Source: Acidobacteriota bacterium | GTDB taxonomy: Bacteria > Acidobacteriota > Terriglobia > Terriglobales > Acidobacteriaceae | Direction: 5' to 3' | Assembly: GCA_021781255.1 (NCBI GenBank) | Contig: JAJXXG010000748.1 | Coordinates: 1-12,966, forward strand | Length of the DNA stretch: 12,966 bases | Part shown: in pieces, positions 6,520-12,966 of the stretch | Position numbering within the stretch: the stretch's first letter is position 1 | How the letters are laid out: each line of letters starts with the position of its first letter | Made by a program: the position numbers and the translations under genes | Notes under the pieces: model-generated | Database searches by the model: none | Told to the model about the DNA's origin: nothing | Seen by the model: only the letters and a program-made list of their open reading frames with translations

Positions 6520-6568
6520 TGAACTTCCGTCGCACTTTCGGATTGAGTTGCGCCGAAGGAGGCCGCTG

Positions 6569-6958
6569 TTACTGCGCGGGCGCGGGCGGAGGCTCCTGGC
6601 CAGGCGGCGGGGCAGGTTTGTGCTTCGCGCGCAGGTAGGCAACAATTTGCGCCAATTCCTCGTCGGTCAACGAGTCGGCAAAGGGCGGCATCTTCTTTCC
6701 GCCATTCAGAACCTGTTCGGACATCTTTGCGGGAGTCCAGACCTTGTTCTTGCGGATATCGGTGAGAGCGGGCGCCTTTGCGCCGCCGATGCCGGCGACT
6801 CCGTGACAGTGAGCGCATCCTTTGTCGCGAAAGAGGATTGCGCCTGCCTTTTCAGCCGCTTTCTTTTTTGAGCCGAAGAGCGCGTGCGCAGGTAAGGGAG
6901 CCATGCACACGACCAAAAGCGCCGCTACGAAGGGGAAGATGCGTCGAATAAAAGACAT
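6569..6958 (-). CDS. Small exported monohaem c-type cytochrome
   Basis: 129-residue class I cytochrome c. Residues 1-26 are a Sec signal peptide (basic MSFIRRIF start, hydrophobic core, PLPAHA cleavage site), so the mature protein is periplasmic. The single haem site is CAHCH at residues 48-52. Met90 in GGKKMPPFAD is the likely distal ligand, and LTDEELAQIVAYLRAK at about 97-112 is the C-terminal helix typical of cytochrome c6/c553-like and cbb3-CcoP-like domains. The end is a Pro-rich tail (PPPGQEPPPAPAQ). It probably shuttles electrons in a respiratory chain; the partner is not visible. The frame stays open far upstream to 7474, but ATG 6958 is right because the signal peptide begins there. 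No Shine-Dalgarno is present; a TATTCT box sits just 5 nt upstream. It converges with pncB, 49 bp away. Confidence 0.88.
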   Translation of the reverse strand: MSFIRRIFPFVAALLVVCMAPLPAHALFGSKKKAAEKAGAILFRDKGCAHCHGVAGIGGAKAPALTDIRKNKVWTPAKMSEQVLNGGKKMPPFADSLTDEELAQIVAYLRAKHKPAPPPGQEPPPAPAQ

Positions 6959-6963
6959 CACAG

Positions 6964-6969
6964 AGAATA
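6964..6969 (-). promoter_or_regulatory. -10-like box directly upstream of the cytochrome c start
   Basis: On the minus strand TATTCT (4 of 6 to TATAAT) lies 5 nt before the ATG at 6958, in a local AT-rich patch, and no Shine-Dalgarno is present. Together these suggest a leaderless or near-leaderless mRNA. No convincing -35 was found. Confidence 0.25.
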
Positions 6970-7069
6970 TTTTCGCATTGCCAGGCGGGGCCCAGCTCAA
7001 CCTTGCGATGGATTGCGCGCGGCAGCGTGGATGATGCGGCGTGCATGCATCGGGCCGTTCGGGCCGAGG

Positions 7070-7075
7070 GATAAT
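7070..7075 (+). promoter_or_regulatory. -10-like box close to the nuclease-like gene start
   Basis: GATAAT (5 of 6 to TATAAT) ends 11 nt before ATG 7087, so the transcript would start near 7082 with a leader of about 5 nt. No -35 match at the expected distance. The start codon is fixed by an in-frame TGA at 7081-7083, and the only purine-rich site, AAGG, abuts the ATG. Confidence 0.25.
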
Positions 7076-7086
7076 CTGGCTGAAGG

Positions 7087-8115
7087 ATGACAAACGAGAC
7101 AACACTTTATGCCAGCCGGCTGCGCCTGGAACTTGGCCTGCGCAACCAGCGTTATGCGCGGGGGCGGGCGCATGTGGAGAGCTACGGCGGCGCTCCGGTG
7201 GTGGTGTATGCGCCGGAGGGTGGGCGGCACGGGAATTTTTTTGACCCGGCGTATACGGCGATTGCGGTGCGGCCTGAGTGGATGCGGCGCTTTGACAAGG
7301 TTCATGCGCAGGCGGCGCGGTCGCTGCCGAAGCCTGTGCATGATCCGGCCCGGCGCTGGCGCGAGCTGGATTCGTCCATGAGTTCCGATGCTCTGCTGAT
7401 GAACGTGTTCTGCACGCCGGGGGTTGCGGAGTCGCCTGCGGTGCGGAAGATGCTGGCCGTGGAGGGTGGCGCATTACCCGAGTTTGGCTGGAAGGCGCGC
7501 GTGCCGCTGGCCAACGCGCGATTTGACCGCACGGAAGTGGATATGCGGTGGGGCGGGTTGCTGGTTGAGGCCAAGCTCACAGAAGCAGATTTTCAGACGC
7601 GCGCGGCGGCGGTGGTTGAAGCGTATCGGGACTTTGATGCGGTGTTTGAGAGCGAACTCCTGCCCCGGCTGGAAATCCGCACGGCACGGCGAAGAACGGC
7701 GGCGGAGTTTGCCGAGGAATTTACGCAGGAGTGGGAAGACGAAGGCGACGAAGAGAAGGCGCGAACATTTCAGGCGGAAATAGTCCAGCGGGCGCGGCAG
7801 CAGGAGCCCGCCGAGCCGGGCTACGCGAGCTATCAATTGATTCGCAACTTGCTGGCGGCGCATGCGCAGGGATGCAGCTTTTGCGTGGTTCACGATGAGC
7901 GCAGACCCGATTTGCGGGAGGCGTGGTTCCGCGTGATCGCGGCGGTCAAGAGGGCAGAGATGCGCGTGCGTTTAAAGGTGCTCACCTGGCAGGAGCTTGC
8001 GGCCGTGCTGCCGGAGGCGTTGCAGGCCTTTCTGGATGCGAAGTATGGGATTGTCGCGCCGGGAAGGGTGCCGTCGGCAATCGAGGGCGCTGAAGGAGCC
8101 AACGCGCCGGGATGA
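7087..8115 (+). CDS. PD-(D/E)XK nuclease-superfamily protein, PGN_0703-like
   Basis: 342-residue protein with no signal peptide or membrane segment. The central RTEVDMRWGGLLVEAKLTE places Asp152 and E161-A-K163 in the D-x(n)-(D/E)xK arrangement of the PD-(D/E)XK fold, with the acidic and lysine residues at the end of the core strand. SSMSSDALLMNVF (residues 96-108) before it and a C-terminal LIRNLLAAHAQGCSFCVVHDE...LTWQEL...FLDAKYGI recall the PGN_0703 family of putative restriction endonuclease-like proteins; that match is from memory. No methyltransferase, specificity subunit, helicase or phage gene is adjacent, so a restriction-modification role is not supported by context. It could be a housekeeping or repair nuclease, or an orphan defence gene. 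ATG 7087 is forced by an in-frame stop at 7081. It diverges from the cytochrome c gene across 128 bp. Confidence 0.65.
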   Translation: MTNETTLYASRLRLELGLRNQRYARGRAHVESYGGAPVVVYAPEGGRHGNFFDPAYTAIAVRPEWMRRFDKVHAQAARSLPKPVHDPARRWRELDSSMSSDALLMNVFCTPGVAESPAVRKMLAVEGGALPEFGWKARVPLANARFDRTEVDMRWGGLLVEAKLTEADFQTRAAAVVEAYRDFDAVFESELLPRLEIRTARRRTAAEFAEEFTQEWEDEGDEEKARTFQAEIVQRARQQEPAEPGYASYQLIRNLLAAHAQGCSFCVVHDERRPDLREAWFRVIAAVKRAEMRVRLKVLTWQELAAVLPEALQAFLDAKYGIVAPGRVPSAIEGAEGANAPG

Positions 8116-8208
8116 GACGCTGCGTATTCCCGGGTTTCAGGGAAAAGCCTTGCGCCGCACAACCGGGAAGGTGATAGGTATCGCCGGAAAAATAATTCCG
8201 TGGAACAC

Positions 8209-8237
8209 TTGACACTATATACTGGTTGTCATACAGT
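8209..8237 (+). promoter_or_regulatory. Strong promoter of the padR operon
   Basis: A perfect -35 TTGACA (8209-8214), a 17-bp spacer and -10 TACAGT (8232-8237, 4 of 6). The predicted transcript start near 8244 leaves a leader of about 22 nt, followed by GAGG at 8256-8259 and ATG 8266. The -10 lies inside a palindrome, so repressor binding would block polymerase. Confidence 0.7.
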
Positions 8238-8255
8238 ATGTGAAATACAGTGTAT
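8219..8255. promoter_or_regulatory. Clustered palindromic operators, probably for PadR autoregulation
   Basis: Three overlapping dyads of one style: ATACTG (8219-8224) inverted to CAGTAT (8234-8239); the 11-bp palindrome CATACAGTATG (8230-8240) over the -10; and ATACAGTGTAT (8245-8255) just after the predicted start. Repeated ATAC/GTAT half-sites are what PadR-family dimers are known to bind, and the next gene encodes a PadR protein. Confidence 0.55.
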
Positions 8256-8265
8256 GAGGCACAGC

Positions 8266-8595
8266 ATGACCCTGGCAGAAAATCTCTTCGAGAATCTTCG
8301 CCTGGAACTCCGACGTGGCTGCTTGACTCTGGCAGTGCTCGCGCAGCTCCGCCGGGAGCATTACGGCTACACGCTGCGCAAGGCATTGGAGGAGCGCGGT
8401 CTGGCGATCGATGAAAGTACGCTCTATCCGCTGCTGCGACGCCTGGAGGCGCAGGGGCTGCTATCCAGCGAATGGCGCGAAGAAGACAAGCGCAACAAGC
8501 GGTTTTATCGCCTCTCCAGCGACGGCGAACAGATGCTTGGCCAGTTGCTGCAGGAGTGGAACGACCTCAACGCATCCATCAACAAGATTCTGTAA
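8266..8595 (+). CDS. PadR-family transcription regulator
   Basis: 109-residue winged-helix repressor of the short PadR type. Residues about 15-60 carry the family pattern RRGCLTLAVLAQL...YGYTLRKALEERGLAIDESTLYPLLRRLEAQGLL; then comes the wing SSEWREEDKRNKRFYRLSSDGEQML, and a C-terminal helix for dimerisation. Start: ATG 8266 with GAGG at 8256-8259, 6-nt spacing. ATG 8254 and GTG 8200 are in frame but lie inside the operator or promoter, so they are rejected. It is followed 18 nt later by a membrane-protein gene with an N-terminal HAAS-like domain, a recurrent pairing in which PadR represses the operon. The operator cluster over its own promoter supports autoregulation. The inducing signal is unknown. 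Confidence 0.9.
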   Translation: MTLAENLFENLRLELRRGCLTLAVLAQLRREHYGYTLRKALEERGLAIDESTLYPLLRRLEAQGLLSSEWREEDKRNKRFYRLSSDGEQMLGQLLQEWNDLNASINKIL

Positions 8596-8613
8596 AGGTG
8601 CAAGGAAGACGCC

Positions 8614-9651
8614 ATGGACCTTCTCGATCGTTATCTGCAGGCCGTGAAGAAGCACCTGCCCTGGCAGCGGCAGGACGACATAATCGCCGAACTCAGGGCC
8701 AACCTGGAGTCGCAGCTTGAGGACAAGGAAGCCGCGTTGGGCCGTCCTTTGACCGCCGGCGAGGCGGAGGCCTGGCTGAAGCAGATCGGGCCGCCGATGC
8801 AGGTGGCCGCGCGCTATCAGCCGCGGCAGTTCCTGATCGGGCCGGGCATCTTCCCGATGTACTGGTACGTCCTGCGCATGGCATTTTTATGGTGCATGGT
8901 GATTTACACCGTTGTAAGCGCGGTGCAGATCGTTACGGCGGTCCCCAGCGCGGATGCTGTGCTGGCGGCGCTGCTGCGCATGCCGGGCATTCTGATGACG
9001 GTTGCCGCGTGGGTCACTCTTGTGTTTGCGGCAATCGAGTTCGCCGTCACGCGCTACCCGGAAAAGTGCCCGGCAATCGCAGGCACTGGTGACAACTGGT
9101 CGCCCGCGGAGTTGCCTTCAGTGGAGAGACATGCCGCCGGCGGGAAGAAGCAACGCAGCTTTGCGCTTGCCGTGGGAGAAGTGGTGTTCGGCTTCATCTT
9201 GCTGGCCTGGATCCTGCTGATTCCCCATTATCCGGTTCTGCTGTTGGGGCCCGGCATTGCCTTCCTTCATGCCTCGCCCTTTCAACTTGCTCCTGTGTGG
9301 TGGCAGTTCTTCTGGTGGATTGTGGCGCTGAATGTGGTGCAGCTTGGATGGCGTTGTGTTGACCTGGGGCGCGGCACGTGGCAGGAACGGCGGCCCTGGC
9401 AGCATATTGTGGTGAAGGCCATGGGGCTGATTCCTCTGGTCGTTCTGCTGACTGTTCGCGATCACGCATGGGTCGCGCTGAAGCGCCCTGCGCTGGATGA
9501 GGCGCGCTATGGCGGAACGCTCAATGCGCTCAATGATGGCATCTACAAAGCGCTGCTCATCATTTGCGCCATTACTGTGTTGCAACTGGTCTGGGACCTT
9601 GGGCGGGCGAGTCTGGAAGTCTATCGCAGGCGCGCCGCTGCGACGCAGTAG
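8614..9651 (+). CDS. Multipass membrane protein with N-terminal HAAS-like domain, PadR partner
   Basis: 345-residue inner-membrane protein. Residues 1-70 form a soluble helical domain (MDLLDRYLQAVKKHLPWQRQ, then DDIIAELRANLESQLEDKE, then LTAGEAEAWLKQIGPPMQVA) resembling the HAAS/permease-prefix domains often encoded next to padR. About six hydrophobic segments follow, near residues 85-110, 117-143, 184-212, 228-246, 264-281 and 309-328, with a hydrophilic loop at about 145-182. No transporter or enzyme motif is visible. ATG 8614 has AAGGA at 8602-8606, 7-nt spacing. It lies 18 nt after padR and is almost certainly co-transcribed. PadR-HAAS pairs are usually thought to respond to membrane or envelope conditions; the exact role here is unknown. 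It converges with the cytochrome-TPR gene, with only 36 bp between stops and no clear terminator. Confidence 0.8.
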   Translation: MDLLDRYLQAVKKHLPWQRQDDIIAELRANLESQLEDKEAALGRPLTAGEAEAWLKQIGPPMQVAARYQPRQFLIGPGIFPMYWYVLRMAFLWCMVIYTVVSAVQIVTAVPSADAVLAALLRMPGILMTVAAWVTLVFAAIEFAVTRYPEKCPAIAGTGDNWSPAELPSVERHAAGGKKQRSFALAVGEVVFGFILLAWILLIPHYPVLLLGPGIAFLHASPFQLAPVWWQFFWWIVALNVVQLGWRCVDLGRGTWQERRPWQHIVVKAMGLIPLVVLLTVRDHAWVALKRPALDEARYGGTLNALNDGIYKALLIICAITVLQLVWDLGRASLEVYRRRAAATQ

Positions 9652-9687
9652 TCCCGGCGGGCTTGCGCGGGCCGGTGGGGCAGGAAG

Positions 9688-12030
9688 CTACTTTCCGGCG
9701 CCGGGGATGTAGTGATACTCGATTTTTGTGGAGCGCTTGATTGGGTCGCCGGTGAGGTCGTGCGTGTGCCATGTGACGCTCTCTGCGGCCACCTCAGAGT
9801 GCTTGCGCAGGAATTGGAGTGCGTACTGGCTGGCGGTGGGATCGTCTTTCTGGTCGGCAAACTTGGCTGACTCGATGGCCGCCTTCTGCTTTTCACCGAG
9901 GCGGCGGTAGATGATGGCCAGCGAGTAGTGCGCGGCCAGGTCGTCGGGGTCGATGGCCTGCAACTGCTCGTAGACTCCGCGGGCCTGGGCGTAGTCATGC
10001 TGCTGGAAGTAGCTGAAGCCCAGTTCGCGCAGGCCGTCTTTGGAGAGTGGATATTTGGCCAGCATGGCCTGGAAGTCGGCGATCGCTTCCTTGACCTGGC
10101 CGGCGTTGCGCTCGACGAAGGCGCGATAGTAGAGGGCGCGCGGATCGCCGGGCAGCAGGGCAAGAGCCTTCGCCAGATTGGGCTTTGCGTCGTTGTAGCG
10201 CTCCCACTGGATTTCGACGACAGCCATGTTGGTGTATGCGTCGGCATAGTCAGGGCGCAGAGCCGCGACGCGCTCAAAGGCGTGGACGCCCTCCTGGTAC
10301 TGCAGCGCGTCGAGCAGGGCGATGCCGTAGTTGTTCCAGCGCATCCACTCCGGGTTCTCGGCGGGGTCTGGCGGAACGGGAGCATTGACGCCGATCTTGA
10401 AGGTCTTCGTTTCGGACGCCATATCGACGATGGGCTGCGGATAATGCTTCGCGTTCATTGCGTAGTCGATGAAGTGCTGGTTGAAGCGGCGGTATTTCAC
10501 GGAGGCGGTGAGCGAAACGGCGCCGGTCATTCCTTTGGGCAGGCGGAAGCGGTAGCGCACCAACTGCGAGCGTCCGGACTGGATGGTGTTGTTATAGGCC
10601 AGTACGCGGTTGTGCCAGATCTCATGGATGCCGTTCAGCTCGCCTTTGATGTTGATGAGGCGGTTTGTAAAGGAGTGGGCGGAGGGGTCGAGGTTGCCGT
10701 CGGGCTGGATGAACCCGCTCTCAGCCAGCGTTTTGCCCGCGCTGTCTTTGACCGTGAAGTCGACCCATGCCTCGTAAAAGTCGCGCTGCTCGGGGACGAG
10801 AGAGTGGCCGATGCCCTTGTTCTGGATGACGACGTCGGCGACAAGGGTTTCGCCGGGAGCGAGCGAGAAGCTGGTGAGGCCGAGAGGTGCGACCAGCACC
10901 TGATCGCTGGACGTGGCGGCGGCGCTTTCCTTTTCAAGGCCGAAGATATCGACGTTGAGGACTCCGTTGCCGTCGGCGGCGTTCCTGAGGAAGTCGACCA
11001 GTTTCTTCGCCTGCTCATCGTATTTGTAGTAGGCGGCCATCAGCGTGTTGCCGCCGGTCCAGCGATGGCTTGCCAGCTTGCCGTCTTTTGCGCCGGGGTC
11101 TGACGCGCCATCCGGCAGAGGGTTGCGCGGCATGTGGCATGTCTGGCAGTTGGAGACTACGTCCTTGCGATAGAAGGGAAGCGGCGACTGCCTGCTGAAG
11201 CTGCTGCCCTGCCACTCGTCGTACACGGTGAAAGCGCGGAGCCACTTGTAGTCGTCGAGCGAGCGCGGGATGGCGGCCTTGTGGCAGGTGGCGCAGAACT
11301 CCGGGGTCTTGTAGAGGGGACGCATCACGGCCCTGGAGTGACGGTCGAGATGGGCCAGGATTTCCGCATCGGAGACGGGGCGGGTGATGGGCGCGCCGTT
11401 TTCATCCACCAGGACCGCCGGTATGCCCATGAAGTAACTGCCGGTGCCCGTGGTGTCAACCGACTGGATGGAGTGGCAGGTGGAGCAGGTGACGCCCTCA
11501 TCCTCAAACGGACGCTTTTTGGGCATGCCCTGCGACAGATCGCCGGAGAGCAGCGCGACAGGGTTGTGACAGCCCTCGCAATGGCGGGAGAACTGCACTC
11601 CCTTCTCGTCGATGAGCATGTTTACGTTCTTCAGATACCAGGGATTGCGGAACGCGTTGGCGTGAACCGACTGACGCCACTGGTGGTAGCTCTGCTGGTG
11701 GCAATGGCCGCAATACTGGGCGGTGTAGAAGGATCTGGGAGAGAGGAACTGGCCGTTGGACGAGGTGGCGTTCGAGGGCAGGAAAGGCGCGTCCTTGCCG
11801 AAGAAGTAGTTGTAGCGCGCGGCTACGGAATCATGGAACTGGGTGGTGGGGCCGGTGACGGGAATGTGGGTTCCGTAGTCGGCGCGCGGCTGGCTGGCCG
11901 CGGGAGTCGAGGGGGCCGTGGCGGGCGCCGGCGCTGGATCGGACGCGGCGCGGACCACCCATGTGACAGGGAGCGACAACGCGAAAAGTGAGATGGTCAG
12001 TAGCCGGCGGCGCGTCGCAGTCTTGAACAT
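9688..12030 (-). CDS. Exported pentahaem c-type cytochrome with C-terminal TPR domain
   Basis: 780-residue protein. Residues 1-28 are a signal peptide (MFKTATRRR, then a hydrophobic stretch ending VVRA), followed by a Pro/Ala linker. Five CXXCH haem sites lie at residues 107-111 (CGHCH), 151-155 (CEGCH), 182-186 (CSTCH), 246-250 (CATCH) and 295-299 (CQTCH), spaced as in cytochrome c554/c'-type multihaem proteins. Residues about 370-550 look like a beta-rich domain without cysteine haem motifs. Residues about 560-740 carry tetratricopeptide repeats (NNYGIALLDALQYQEGVHAF, DAYTNMAVVEIQWERYNDAK, ALYYRAFVERNAGQVKEAI, AAHYSLAIIYRRLGEKQKAA). It should act in the periplasm in electron transfer or as a haem-based redox enzyme; the donor is unknown. 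The frame is open to 12186, but ATG 12030 is chosen because the signal peptide starts there; no strong ribosome site is seen. It is divergent from nuoA. Confidence 0.88.
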   Translation of the reverse strand: MFKTATRRRLLTISLFALSLPVTWVVRAASDPAPAPATAPSTPAASQPRADYGTHIPVTGPTTQFHDSVAARYNYFFGKDAPFLPSNATSSNGQFLSPRSFYTAQYCGHCHQQSYHQWRQSVHANAFRNPWYLKNVNMLIDEKGVQFSRHCEGCHNPVALLSGDLSQGMPKKRPFEDEGVTCSTCHSIQSVDTTGTGSYFMGIPAVLVDENGAPITRPVSDAEILAHLDRHSRAVMRPLYKTPEFCATCHKAAIPRSLDDYKWLRAFTVYDEWQGSSFSRQSPLPFYRKDVVSNCQTCHMPRNPLPDGASDPGAKDGKLASHRWTGGNTLMAAYYKYDEQAKKLVDFLRNAADGNGVLNVDIFGLEKESAAATSSDQVLVAPLGLTSFSLAPGETLVADVVIQNKGIGHSLVPEQRDFYEAWVDFTVKDSAGKTLAESGFIQPDGNLDPSAHSFTNRLINIKGELNGIHEIWHNRVLAYNNTIQSGRSQLVRYRFRLPKGMTGAVSLTASVKYRRFNQHFIDYAMNAKHYPQPIVDMASETKTFKIGVNAPVPPDPAENPEWMRWNNYGIALLDALQYQEGVHAFERVAALRPDYADAYTNMAVVEIQWERYNDAKPNLAKALALLPGDPRALYYRAFVERNAGQVKEAIADFQAMLAKYPLSKDGLRELGFSYFQQHDYAQARGVYEQLQAIDPDDLAAHYSLAIIYRRLGEKQKAAIESAKFADQKDDPTASQYALQFLRKHSEVAAESVTWHTHDLTGDPIKRSTKIEYHYIPGAGK

Positions 12031-12320
12031 GGGAAGCGGATATCCAGAGACGATTTTAATTCCCCTGCGCCACGAGGGGGAGGGCATGGGATTGTTCAAC
12101 CGTATCAGGGGCGGGGGATGAATTGTCCTCCATCGAAAGGTGGACTTGTGAAGGAGCGTGCGGGCCAACAAGGGCTGGCGAGGCATTTTTCAGCCAACGG
12201 TTCACAACGTGGGATGGACGGGGAGGAAATGGGGTCGAAATGTGTGCCGCAGATCACATCCACTTAGCCAAGAGAGGGCTGAAACTGGTACGTTGTTTCT
12301 GAAGGTTCTTGTCACCAACG

Positions 12321-12692
12321 ATGACCTCAACTCCTTATTTTTCTCTGGTTGTGCTTTTTGTGGGCGCCCTGGGCTTTGGTCTGGCTCCTCTGGGACTCGC
12401 GTGGCTGTGGGGAATGCTCTACTCCCCTGCAAAGCCAAACGCGTTGAAGAACGCCATCTACGAATGCGGGCTTGAATCGAAGGGCGACGCCTGGGTGGAA
12501 TTTCGCTCGGCCTACTATCTTTACGCGATCATTTTTCTGATTTTTGACGTGGAGGCGGTGTTTCTACTGCCTTTTGCCGTGGCGTTTTCGGGGCTCGGGC
12601 TGGCTGCCTGCCTGGCCATGCTGGTGTTTGTGCTGCTGCTGATTGAGGGGCTGGCGTGGGCATGGGCCAAGGGCGTACTGACCTGGGCATAA
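12321..12692 (+). CDS. nuoA: NADH-quinone oxidoreductase subunit A
   Basis: 123-residue inner-membrane subunit of complex I, part of the proton-pumping membrane arm near the quinone site. Three hydrophobic helices are visible (about 8-32, 63-86, 92-116). Diagnostic motifs are KNAIYECGLES at residues 43-53 (with the conserved YECG loop), RSAYYLYAIIFLIFDVEAVFLLP at 62-84 with conserved Asp76 and Glu78, and a Trp-rich C-terminus. Length is normal for the family. ATG 12321 is preferred, although GAAGG at 12301-12305 is 15 nt away; the in-frame TTG 12309 would be only 3 nt from it, so the start is not certain. nuoB follows after 34 bp, so this is the head of a nuo operon whose promoter should lie in 12031-12320. 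Confidence 0.93.
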   Translation: MTSTPYFSLVVLFVGALGFGLAPLGLAWLWGMLYSPAKPNALKNAIYECGLESKGDAWVEFRSAYYLYAIIFLIFDVEAVFLLPFAVAFSGLGLAACLAMLVFVLLLIEGLAWAWAKGVLTWA

Positions 12693-12726
12693 CTTTGGCA
12701 GTGACTGATGGGAATAGGAGTTTGTG

Positions 12727-12966
12727 ATGGCTGTGGACGAGGGACTGAAGATCGAACTGGGCAAACAGGGAGTCTTCGTCACGACCCTGCAGGAGCTGTA
12801 TAACTGGGGCCGGCGCAGTTCCGTGTGGCCGATGAACTTCGGGCTGGCGTGCTGCGCCATCGAGATGATCGCCACGACGATGGCGCGCTACGATATCGCC
12901 CGCTTCGGAGCGGAGGTCTTCCGGCCGTCGCCGCGTCAGGCGGACATGATGATCATTTCCGGCACG
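12727..12966 (+). CDS. nuoB: NADH-quinone oxidoreductase subunit B, 5' part
   Basis: The first 80 codons of the complex I subunit that carries iron-sulfur cluster N2, the last electron carrier before quinone. Visible features are [25 protein letters not shown] at residues 24-48, with the tandem Cys42-Cys43 of the N2 site, then [28 protein letters not shown] up to the window edge; the two remaining Cys ligands would lie beyond it. The ATG at 12727 has AGGAG at 12716-12720 with 6-nt spacing, clearly better than GTG 12724. It is cut by the window end, not damaged. It lies 34 bp downstream of nuoA in the usual nuoA-nuoB order. Confidence 0.95.
   Translation, partial: MAVDEGLKIELGKQGVFVTTLQELYNWGRRSSVWPMNFGLACCAIEMIATTMARYDIARFGAEVFRPSPRQADMMIISGT

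Noticed and set aside
6537..6557. TTCGG/CCGAA hairpin between pncB and the cytochrome c gene
   Set aside because: Only five pairs, an 11-nt loop and no T-run on either strand, so not supported as a bidirectional terminator.
6959..7474. Long N-terminal extension of the cytochrome c frame
   Set aside because: Its Pro/Ala/His/Arg-rich residues are the antisense of the nuclease-like gene, and the signal peptide begins at ATG 6958.
8170..8200. Small hairpins GGTGATA/TATCGCC and CGGAA/TTCCG before the padR promoter
   Set aside because: Short stems without a T-run. Possibly part of the 3' end of the upstream transcript, but not distinct enough to call a terminator.
9928..11103. 391-codon plus-strand ORF opposite the cytochrome-TPR gene
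   Set aside because: Val/Gly/Leu-rich shadow frame; the minus strand has five CXXCH motifs, a signal peptide and TPRs in one continuous frame.
11134..11991. 285-codon plus-strand ORF opposite the cytochrome N-terminal half
   Set aside because: Same reason: a shadow frame over the haem-binding region, with Gly/Arg/Val-rich low-information sequence.
12031..12186. 52-residue N-terminal extension of the cytochrome-TPR frame
   Set aside because: It would bury the signal peptide inside the protein; ATG 12030 starts directly with the basic region of the signal peptide.
12264..12294. Possible nuo promoter TTAGCC...TACGTT
   Set aside because: Spacer of 19 bp and weak matches at both boxes (about 3 of 6); the real nuo promoter cannot be fixed by eye in 12031-12320.

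Overview
The window looks like a piece of chromosome from a GC-rich member of the Acidobacteriota, probably Terriglobia/Acidobacteriaceae. That is an inference from recalled protein flavour: a methyltransferase with an HPFD...GHxHD...TAYYG N-terminus, a remnant of a CRTAC1-type FG-GAP protein, a PadR plus membrane-protein pair, a multihaem cytochrome fused to TPRs, and a nuoA-nuoB start. There is no rRNA or tRNA to confirm it. No IS element, integrase, CRISPR array or phage gene was seen. The content is mostly housekeeping and metabolic genes with several lineage-specific genes between them.

Layout. 1-1262: two small low-complexity Pro/Glu/Ala-rich proteins, the first cut by the window edge, which share a C-terminal DPxQRRIxxAL motif and look like tandem paralogues; a good rho-independent terminator follows the second. 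1576-3438: a class I SAM-dependent methyltransferase and a PfkB-family sugar kinase (fructokinase-like). 3439-3914: no intact gene, but a decayed piece of an FG-GAP/VCBS (CRTAC1/ASPIC-UnbV type) protein. 3915-6519: a regulator with a GntR winged helix and a LacI-type sensor domain, then a nicotinate phosphoribosyltransferase (pncB), joined by an 18-codon mini-ORF that overlaps both neighbours by four bases. 6569-7086: a small periplasmic monohaem cytochrome c on the minus strand, divergent from the next gene. 7087-8115: an orphan PD-(D/E)XK nuclease-like protein resembling the PGN_0703 family. 8209-9651: a strong promoter overlaid by palindromes, a PadR regulator, and a six-helix membrane protein, evidently one operon. 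9688-12030, minus strand: an exported pentahaem cytochrome c with a C-terminal TPR domain. 12321-12966: nuoA and the start of nuoB, the head of a complex I operon running off the right edge.

How the genes work together. The best-supported transcription units are padR-membrane protein (autoregulated promoter visible) and nuoA-nuoB. Regulator-mini-ORF-pncB is plausibly co-transcribed. The two cytochromes and complex I share a respiratory theme but are separately oriented, so a functional link is only inferred. I see no clearly new multi-gene system. The least explained items are the paralogous coiled-coil/low-complexity proteins, the orphan nuclease-like protein, and the cytochrome-TPR fusion.
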